From Kineosporia babensis (GTDB lineage: Bacteria > Actinomycetota > Actinomycetes > Actinomycetales > Kineosporiaceae), in assembly GCF_021129305.1 (NCBI RefSeq), contig NZ_JAJOMB010000023.1, positions 103,478 to 167,477 on the forward strand: a DNA stretch of 64,000 bases, in the 5' to 3' direction. The notes beneath the pieces were generated by a model. It was not told the origin of the DNA. It saw only the letters and a list, made by a program, of their open reading frames with translations, and ran no database searches. Below are positions 58,698-64,000 of this stretch, in pieces (the first letter of the stretch is position 1; the number at the start of each line of letters is the position of its first letter). The translations under genes were made by a program, and so were the position numbers.

Positions 58698-60265
58698 TCC
58701 CCGTCGGCTCTCTGGGCCCGGATCAGGTTGATGCCCGGATAGCCCTGCGGCTGAATCCCTTCCAGCCGGTCCGGCACCCAGGCGGTGACCAGCCGGGTGA
58801 ACACCACCGGGTAGAGCACGGCCTCCTCGGCGATCGCGTCCAGCACCTTCTTGTTCTCGGTGGTGGCGGTGGCCTCGTCGGCCGCGTAGGCCGCCTTGTC
58901 CATCTGCGCGTACAGCGCCTCGGCCTCGGGGCCGGCGAACCGGGCGTAGGTGTTCGACCAGAGCGACTCGGGGCTGTAGTAGAACCGCTGGATCAGGTCC
59001 GGGTCGTTGCCGAACTGCTGCGGGTTACCCGAGGCGGCCACCACCTGGTAGTCCTCCCCGCCGTCGAGCTTGGAGAACAGGGCCTTGGTGTCCTGCGGGT
59101 TCAGCGTGGTGCTCACCCCGACCGCGTCCCAGCCCTCCTTGATCACGTTGATCGTGTCGGCCACCAGCGAGGTGTTGGTGGAACCGAGGGTGATGCTGAG
59201 GTTGCTGACCCCGGCCTCCTGCAGCAACTGCCGGGCCTTGTCCGGGTCGTAGGCGAAGTCGGTGGCGGCCTTCTGATAGGCCTCCAGCTCCGGGTTCAGG
59301 TACGAGGTGGCGCCCACGCCCTCGCCCTTCAGCGCGACCTGGACCACCTTCTCCTTGTCGATGGCGTAGTGCAGCGCCTGCCGTACCCGCTTGTCGTCGA
59401 AGGGCTTCTTGGTGGTGTTGAACATCAGGAACACGTTGTTCTGGCCCTGGACCGCCTCGACCTCCCGGCCGTCCTTGCGCAGCTGCTCGATGTTGGCCGG
59501 CGGGATGTTGTCGGCGATCTGGGCACCCGGCCGGGCCCCGGAGATGGCCGCCACCCGCGGCGCCGCATCGACGATGGAGCGCCAGACCAGGGTGTCGTAC
59601 TGGGCCGGGTGCTCGCCGTTGTACTGGTCGTTCTTCACGAACGTGGTGTGGTCCAGGGCGGCCTGCTCGGTGATCTTGTACGGGCCCGAGCCCAGCGTCT
59701 TACCGGCCGCCGCCTCCTCCCACTTCCCGTCGAAGACGTGCTTGGGCACGATCATCGCGGTCTGCACCCGGGCCAGCGCGTACTGGAAGGGGCGCTTGAG
59801 CCGGAACTCGACACTCGTGTCGCTCGCCGCCACCACCTCCTCCAGCCAGCCTGAGAAGAAGGCCCGCAGCTGCACGTTCTCCTGCGGATCGAGGATCCGG
59901 TCGTAGGTGAACACCACGTCCTGCGCCGTCACCGGTTGCCCGTCGGACCATTTCGCCCCTTCGCGCAGTTCGAAGGTGATGGTCTCGCCGTCGGTCTCGG
60001 TGGGCACCGCGGCCAGGCCGGCCTCCGGCTCCCGGGTGATCGGGTCACCCGAGACCAGTGGCTCGTAGACGTTGGTGAAGGCGGCCATCGAGAACGCCGA
60101 GGCGGTCTGGGTGGGATCCCAGCTCTGGTTGTTGCCGTAGCCGATCACGGCGGTGAGGGTGCCGGTGTCGGCACTGCTGTCCGACGAGGCCGGGCCGCCG
60201 CAGGCCGCCACCAGCAGGGCGGTGAGTGCGAGACCGACGAGCCTGGAGCGAGTTGAGCGCTGCAT
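58694..60265 (-). CDS. Peptide/nickel-type ABC transporter substrate-binding lipoprotein (family 5)
   Basis: 523 residues from ATG 60265, AAGGAG upstream. Lipoprotein signal with lipobox VAAC, then the SBP_bac_5 fold: NQSWDPTQTASAFSMAAFTNVYEPLV, ELREGAKWSDGQPVTAQDVVFTYDRILD, VRQALHYAIDKEKVV and the C-terminal FTRLVTAWVPDRLEGIQP. It recruits peptides, or less likely nickel or opines, for the permeases downstream. First gene of the operon. A decayed amidohydrolase gene diverges from it; amidohydrolases often accompany such importers. Confidence 0.93.
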   Translation of the reverse strand: MQRSTRSRLVGLALTALLVAACGGPASSDSSADTGTLTAVIGYGNNQSWDPTQTASAFSMAAFTNVYEPLVSGDPITREPEAGLAAVPTETDGETITFELREGAKWSDGQPVTAQDVVFTYDRILDPQENVQLRAFFSGWLEEVVAASDTSVEFRLKRPFQYALARVQTAMIVPKHVFDGKWEEAAAGKTLGSGPYKITEQAALDHTTFVKNDQYNGEHPAQYDTLVWRSIVDAAPRVAAISGARPGAQIADNIPPANIEQLRKDGREVEAVQGQNNVFLMFNTTKKPFDDKRVRQALHYAIDKEKVVQVALKGEGVGATSYLNPELEAYQKAATDFAYDPDKARQLLQEAGVSNLSITLGSTNTSLVADTINVIKEGWDAVGVSTTLNPQDTKALFSKLDGGEDYQVVAASGNPQQFGNDPDLIQRFYYSPESLWSNTYARFAGPEAEALYAQMDKAAYAADEATATTENKKVLDAIAEEAVLYPVVFTRLVTAWVPDRLEGIQPQGYPGINLIRAQRADGE

Positions 60266-60464
60266 CTGGTGACTCCTTTGTCTGCCAGTCGGCCGACCAC
60301 GGGACCTTGCGCCCCCAAACCTTAAGTACGCAGCCGAATCTCTGGCAAACCGGCACGCAAACCGCACTCAGCCTTGCTTTTCGCGTCTTTCGGGGAATTG
60401 ACCACCGCAAGAGGGCGAATTTGAGACGGGCGGGTCGCCTGGGCGGTCAGGAGCCACCGGGGTG

Positions 60465-60912
60465 GGCGCGGTGGTTGAGGACTTCGCCCGCTCCGGCTCT
60501 CTCGGGCTGGTGGCCAGCATTCAGCCGGAACACGCCATGGACGACCGCGACGTGGCCGACCACTACTGGAAAGGCCGCACCGACCGGGCTTTTGCCTTCC
60601 GCTCCCTTGCACGACGCCGGCGCCGTACTGCGCTTCGGCTCGGATGCTCCGGTCGCTCCCCTCGACCTCTGGCTGGCCATCGCCGCCGCTGTCGGCCGTA
60701 ATCGCGACGGGCGCGAGGCCTGGCATCCGGAGCAGCGGGTGCCGCTCTCAGTCGCCCTCGACGTCAGCGCTCGGGGCGAGTTGCCGCCGGTGAACCCGCC
60801 GACCTGATCGTTCTGGAGCACGACCCGAGCACCCTGCCGGTAGACGATCTGCGCACCTTGCCGGCGGCCGGCACCCTGCTGGGCGGCCGCTGGACCTGGA
60901 AGGACTTCTGAT
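60465..60912 (+). pseudogene. Amidohydrolase (YtcJ-like) remnant with frameshifts
   Basis: Conceptual translation reads through at least two frame changes: DFARSGSLGLVASIQPEHAMDD plus RTDRAFAFRSL in one frame, LHDAGAVLRFGSDAPVAPLDLWLAIAAAV and HPEQR in a second, and GEPADLIVLEHDPS with AGTLLGGRW up to TGA 60910-60912 in a third. These are consecutive parts of the C-terminal third of an amidohydrolase family 3 enzyme, including the metal-site GSDAPV. The N-terminal two thirds are missing. No single frame codes it, so it is a decaying gene, not a working enzyme. Confidence 0.75.
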
Positions 60913-60983
60913 ACCCGACATCCGGATCTTCATCCAGAACAGTTCTGAACTGCCCCGTCTCAGCGGCCGAGGCCCTCGCCAGC

Positions 60984-60989
60984 TAGGTT
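60984..60989 (+). promoter_or_regulatory. -10 element of the alpha/beta hydrolase gene, leaderless type
   Basis: TAGGTT, six bases (GACTGC), then ATG 60996. Confidence 0.5.
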
Positions 60990-60995
60990 GACTGC

Positions 60996-61784
60996 ATGCC
61001 GGTTTTCACCCGTGACGACGTGACCCTGGAATACGAACGCCACGGCGACCCCCAGGGCAAGCCGGTCTTCATCCACCACGGCCTGCTGGGATCGGCCGGA
61101 ATCTCCCCGGAATGGGGCAAACTCGCCGCCGAGGCATCGCTCTGCCTGATCGTCGTGGCCCGCCCGGGCTACGGCCGCTCCACGCCCCTGGTGATGAAGT
61201 CGATCGGCGAGTGGGCTGCGCTGCTCTCCCCCTTGGCCGACTCCCTGGAGCTGACCAAGTTCAGCGCGCTGGGCATCTCCGCGGGCGCCCCCTACTGCTA
61301 CGCCCTGGCCGCGGGCCTGCCCGACCGCCTCGAGCGCGTCGCCGTCCTGGCCGGCCTCGGCAAGGTGAACGAGGCCGAGACCCGCGAGCTCTACCCCGAA
61401 GAGTCTCAGCGAGCGTTCGAGATGTTCGCCGAGCAACCCGAGGCCGACGTCCGCCGTTACTGGTTCGAAAGCATGGCCGTCGGCCTGGCCACCATGCCTG
61501 AGGACCACCCGTTCCGCCGCCCGCTCACCGACTCCTGCGCCAACGGCGCCGCCGGCCCCGGCCGCGAGGCCGTGCTGCAGCAGCGCGAGTGGGACTTCGA
61601 ACTCGAGACCCTGACCACCCCCGTCACCCTGTGGCACTCCCGCCTCGACGACCAGGTGCCCTACTCGACCGCCGAGATCATCGCCGCCCGCATCCCCGGC
61701 GCCGTGCTCAACGAGCAGCCCGAGCCCGGCCACATCCCCTCCGAGCCCATGGTCCGCGCCGCCCTCGCCCACCTCGCGGACTAA
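60996..61784 (+). CDS. Alpha/beta hydrolase
   Basis: 262 residues, cytoplasmic. The fold is shown by the oxyanion HHGLLGSAG (residues about 27-35), the nucleophile elbow GISAGAP with S95, the acid in the HSRLDDQVPYS loop and the catalytic His in EPGHIPSEP (about 248). Substrate unknown; these enzymes hydrolyse esters, epoxides or C-C bonds. It has no ribosome site but a leaderless-type promoter. Unrelated to the pseudogene upstream. Confidence 0.88.
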   Translation: MPVFTRDDVTLEYERHGDPQGKPVFIHHGLLGSAGISPEWGKLAAEASLCLIVVARPGYGRSTPLVMKSIGEWAALLSPLADSLELTKFSALGISAGAPYCYALAAGLPDRLERVAVLAGLGKVNEAETRELYPEESQRAFEMFAEQPEADVRRYWFESMAVGLATMPEDHPFRRPLTDSCANGAAGPGREAVLQQREWDFELETLTTPVTLWHSRLDDQVPYSTAEIIAARIPGAVLNEQPEPGHIPSEPMVRAALAHLAD

Positions 61785-61803
61785 CTTCCGGATCGCCCAC
61801 CCT

Positions 61804-61836
61804 CGGTCCCCTGACGGGTCGATCAGCCCGGGACCG
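61804..61836 (+). terminator. Possible terminator of the alpha/beta hydrolase gene
   Basis: 7-bp stem CGGTCCC/GGGACCG with a long loop, 20 bases after the stop; weak. The remainder of the gap up to 62069 shows nothing recognisable. Confidence 0.35.
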
Positions 61837-62069
61837 CAGCAGCACCTCTTCGAGCTGACGGGCCTCGGCGTCGAGCAAGCCAGCCGTTCACCAACCCGCG
61901 GCACCGACGGCAATGCCCATTGGACCACCACGCCCCACGAGCAGGATTCAACCCTCTTGGCCGGGCCACGTTGCCGCTACGTCAACCCAGAGCGGGCCGA
62001 GCCATCACCCGATTGCGTACATCACGTACCCCTGGTGCCATGTGTACACAAAGCGGCGTTTCCACCCGC

Positions 62070-62246
62070 TCAGCCGGCGTGCTGGATGCTCAGAAGGTAG
62101 GCCAGCTTCTGGTCGTACTCGTTGATCGCCGGCTCAGCATGCGTCGCGACCTCACTGGTCACGCACTCCTCGAGCGGCACACGGGCGGAGCTCTCCAGCT
62201 CGGCCAGGCTCACGGCGTACTTCGAACGTTCCCCAGACGTTGTCAT
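62070..62246 (-). CDS. Small hypothetical ORF
   Basis: 58 residues from ATG 62246, charged and helical (SLAELESSARVPLEECVTSE, NEYDQKLAYLLSIQ). No ribosome site and no recognised family. It lies directly downstream of the DUF1963-like gene on the same strand, so it could be its partner, but coding potential rests only on reading-frame length and amino-acid balance. Confidence 0.3.
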   Translation of the reverse strand: MTTSGERSKYAVSLAELESSARVPLEECVTSEVATHAEPAINEYDQKLAYLLSIQHAG

Positions 62247-62284
62247 GAGCTGAGTGTGCACCCATCCCTGACCTGCGCAAAGAC

Positions 62285-62884
62285 CTATTGCTGCCAGAGA
62301 AAGGCCGCGGTCAGGCAACCGGAGCAGTGAAAGGCGTAGGCGCAGCCCCCACCGAAGTTGGCGCCGGTCTCGTACTGGTGCCCCTCCTCCAGCTGAGCAG
62401 CCAACGTCATCGCCTTCCCACAATCACCACAATCCGGCGTTTCCTCCCCCTGCAGCCAACTCGGCTCCCCGCCAAGCTGCCCCAACACCACCCGCTGACC
62501 TACCCCCTCCTCGCTACCGAAGCGCCGGCGAGCTTCGTCGTAGTCGGGAGCAGCTACGTCCACAATTTTGATGGCCGAGACCTCACCCAACTGAACCTCG
62601 CCAACCGCCGGAACCCCTACAGCCGCCAGCTCCCCCGTAAACACGAACGCCCGGTTCCCGCCCGCTACCGCGTCCCACTCATCGCACAACCCCGGATCGT
62701 TCTGGCACATGAACACCGACAACAGCCCCTCCCCGAGCGCAATCTGCGCCAGGAACTGCATGTTCCCCCCGCAAGCCGCGCACATAGGCCACGTGAACCC
62801 CGCCGGGGCAAGCGGAACGCCGCCCGTACGAGTACCGGGCGCATCGGGGGCCGCGGAACCGGCGTAGACCATCAGCTTCGGCAT
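62285..62884 (-). CDS. Cys-rich DUF1963-like protein
   Basis: 199 residues from ATG 62884. Four Cys groups: CAACGGNMQFLAQI (about 35-48), FMCQNDPGLCDEWD, CGDCGKAMTL and CSGC near the C-terminus, so zinc binding is probable. The GFTWPMCAACG..MQFLAQI opening resembles DUF1963 (YwqG-like) proteins, which are often next to phage or toxin genes; function unknown. Expressed from a leaderless-type promoter (TAGACT-N6-ATG). Confidence 0.75.
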   Translation of the reverse strand: MPKLMVYAGSAAPDAPGTRTGGVPLAPAGFTWPMCAACGGNMQFLAQIALGEGLLSVFMCQNDPGLCDEWDAVAGGNRAFVFTGELAAVGVPAVGEVQLGEVSAIKIVDVAAPDYDEARRRFGSEEGVGQRVVLGQLGGEPSWLQGEETPDCGDCGKAMTLAAQLEEGHQYETGANFGGGCAYAFHCSGCLTAAFLWQQ

Positions 62885-62890
62885 GGGCGG

Positions 62891-62896
62891 AGTCTA
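62891..62896 (-). promoter_or_regulatory. -10 element of the DUF1963-like gene, leaderless type
   Basis: TAGACT on the minus strand, six bases, then ATG 62884. Confidence 0.5.
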
Positions 62897-62978
62897 GGTC
62901 TGAGGACTCCGTGATCCGTGGAGCGCTCTGACCTGGGCAGATCTCGTTCGCCAGCGGGTGCGCTAGGCTGTTCGGGCC

Positions 62979-63051
62979 GCCCTCGTAGCTCAGGGGATAG
63001 AGCATCGGTTTCCTAAACCGTGTGTCGGAGGTTCGAATCCTCTCGGGGGCA
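62979..63051 (+). tRNA. tRNA-Arg (anticodon CCU)
   Basis: Complete cloverleaf: acceptor GCCCTCG pairs with CGGGGGC (one G-U), D-stem GCTC/GAGC, anticodon loop TTCCTAA, T-stem GGAGG/CCTCT with loop TTCGAAT, discriminator A at 63051. The terminal CCA is not encoded. It reads the rare AGG codon. tRNA-Arg genes are frequent integration sites for actinobacterial elements, and an integrase remnant lies just downstream. Confidence 0.96.
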
Positions 63052-63266
63052 CCCAGGTCAGACCGCAAATTCGGCCTCTGACCAGCGCGTTTAACCTTTC
63101 CCTCCAACTGCCGGTGAGTGCCACCGGATGCCGCCAAAAGCAGCCTTGAGCCACTGCCTGTGTCCCATGTGTGTCCCAGACCGGGTGCTGAGAGAGAAAC
63201 GTTTCCGCAGGTCAGGGCCTAGGTGTCGGCCGACCCGATCAAGCGCTGTGTCCCAGGACAGACGAA

Positions 63267-63294
63267 GGGCCGGAACGTATGCCCGTCCCGGCCC
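63267..63294 (-). terminator. Hairpin after the integrase remnant
   Basis: 7-bp stem GGGCCGG/CCGGCCC with a 14-base loop, 20 bases after the integrase stop on the minus strand. Confidence 0.4.
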
Positions 63295-63314
63295 AGTCGT
63301 GAGATGTGTGGTTG

Positions 63315-63510
63315 TCAGTCTGCCAACGCCTTGTCGATCTTCCCGTTGGCTTCGCCGGCCCCGTCGTCGATGCAGCCCGCGTAAATCTTGAGCAGCACAT
63401 CCACGCTGTGTCCCGCCCGCCGCGCCACCTCAGGGGAGGGCACTCCGGAGTTCAGCCAGAGAGTCACGCCGCCGTGCCGGAGGTCGTATGGCCTTGCTGC
63501 AACAGGGGTT
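63315..63510 (-). pseudogene. Tyrosine recombinase (phage/ICE integrase), C-terminal remnant
   Basis: About 65 codons encode the catalytic end of a tyrosine integrase: ARPYDLRHGGVTLWLNSG (the DLRH box with its Arg), VARRAGHSVDVLLKIYAGC (the GHS box and the nucleophile Tyr in IYAG) and a short tail. Everything upstream is missing: at about 63490-63515 the sequence switches to another gene read on the opposite strand. The stub points toward tRNA-Arg 264 bases away, the usual layout of an integrase next to its attachment site. Confidence 0.8.
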
Positions 63511-63941
63511 ACGCGAACACCGGGCGGCATGCCGAGTGCCCGGACGACCCTCAGGTCATTGCCCGCGTCAGGCTGGCGCACTACCTCCAGCCCATCCGCG
63601 GCGAGGTGCATCTGGCGATCAACAACGGGGTCTCGATTGCCGAATGCACGGAGTACACCCAGAACCGAGTACCGTTCTGGACCGGTGACGACATCGGTGA
63701 CATGCTCGCCGATCGAGGCTCGAACCCCTTGCTGCGCTCCTACTTATGGTCGTACCCGGCCGGGATCGACTGGTGGGTGAGCCTCGCAGACCAGGCAGAC
63801 CCCGAGATCCGGAAGCAGACCCTACGTGCCGCCTACCAGCGACCCCTCACACCGACCCACCTCGCTGGCCTCTGGCCGGACGGCCCAGCTATCGGCGGAC
63901 CCGGCGCCGCTACTGGCCTACGGAAGCCTTCGCTTCCCTGA
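63495..63941 (+). pseudogene. 5'-truncated gene of unknown function at the integrase junction
   Basis: An open frame of about 145 codons with convincing protein-like composition (CCNRGYANTGRHAECPDDPQV, RLAHYLQPIRGEVHLAI, YLWSYPAGIDWWVSLADQAD) but no start codon of its own: the frame runs back into the antisense of the integrase. The N-terminus has probably been lost at the junction. I do not recognise the family. Its last 110 bases overlap the predicted start of the next gene in another frame, so the true 3' end may be earlier than 63941. Confidence 0.5.
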
Positions 63942-64000
63942 GGTCGTCCAGGTCCTGATCGACCGCACCCTGACCACGACGCCGGCCACTCTCGCCGGAT
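63826..64000 (+). CDS. Gamma-glutamylcyclotransferase-like (AIG2) protein, 5' part
   Basis: Runs off the right edge. The frame contains PLLAYGSLRFPEVVQVLIDRT and TTTPATLAG, the N-terminal YGxLxxP substrate loop of the AIG2/GGCT family, which cleave gamma-glutamyl amines or glutathione derivatives. GTG 63826 is the only plausible start in frame (GGAAG about 10 bases upstream); about 32 residues would precede the conserved loop, more than usual, so a later non-standard start is possible. The catalytic Glu lies beyond the window. Confidence 0.6.
   Translation, partial: MPPTSDPSHRPTSLASGRTAQLSADPAPLLAYGSLRFPEVVQVLIDRTLTTTPATLAG

Noticed and set aside
61785..62069. Possible gene fragment on the minus strand (LDAEARQLEEVLLRSRADRP)
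   Set aside because: Short helix-like text with no start codon or family; insufficient to call a pseudogene.

Overview
The window comes from a GC-rich actinomycete. It shows GTG and TTG starts, TANNNT-type promoters placed directly before start codons, Tat and lipoprotein signals, an IdeR/DtxR iron box and a CIRCE element. Its central gene order (sepX/glpR-like, rimJ, mog, moaC, moeA, galU, 5-FCL, fmdB/ruc, SAF-domain gene, mscL) is the conserved actinobacterial block also seen around Rv0985c-Rv0996 of Mycobacterium tuberculosis. The style fits a soil actinobacterium of the Kineosporiales/Streptomyces type; that placement is inference.

Bases 1-13,000 are sugar catabolism. A Leloir module (galT off the left edge, a DeoR-type repressor, divergent galK) is followed by a secreted GH2 glycosidase with an arabinose-binding-like tail. 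An XRE-cupin regulator comes next. Then a complete sugar-uptake operon follows (binding lipoprotein, two permeases, intracellular GH3 glycosidase), with a ROK regulator directly downstream and a perfect 9-5-9 palindrome upstream as the likely operator.

Bases 13,100-33,100 hold the conserved block: an unusually long SepX/GlpR-like divisome protein, molybdopterin genes (mog, moaC, moeA), galU, a membrane diguanylate cyclase, 5-formyl-THF cyclo-ligase, a penicillin-acylase-family hydrolase, a K+/H+ antiporter, ribD, the Ruc-like redox chaperone behind a CIRCE box, a SAF-domain protein, a 17-bp minisatellite, mscL, and two tandem paralogous secreted proteins of unknown function.

Bases 33,200-40,200 carry a 1404-residue superfamily-1 helicase-like protein with a substituted Walker A lysine and a C-terminal nuclease-like domain, an unknown protein, a Nudix hydrolase and a DUF305-DUF3105 pair. 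Bases 40,500-48,570 are a split urease cluster: ureABC, then an iron-boxed siderophore-type binding protein, a secreted protein and an AbrB-family membrane protein, then ureF-ureG-ureD (no ureE).

Bases 48,560-60,300 contain a membrane-anchored GH16-like protein with a degenerate active site, a single-pass protein, PhoD phosphatase, an acetyltransferase, a uridine-kinase-like protein, an asparaginase and a four-gene peptide ABC importer with a permease-ATPase fusion. The right end has an amidohydrolase pseudogene, an alpha/beta hydrolase, a Cys-rich DUF1963-like protein, tRNA-Arg(CCU) and, just downstream of it, the 3' stub of a tyrosine integrase abutting a truncated gene: the scar of a lost integrative element. 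No CRISPR array, intact insertion sequence or obvious new defence locus was found. The least explained parts are the helicase-like protein, the tandem secreted paralogs, the enlarged SepX-like protein and the degenerate GH16 protein.
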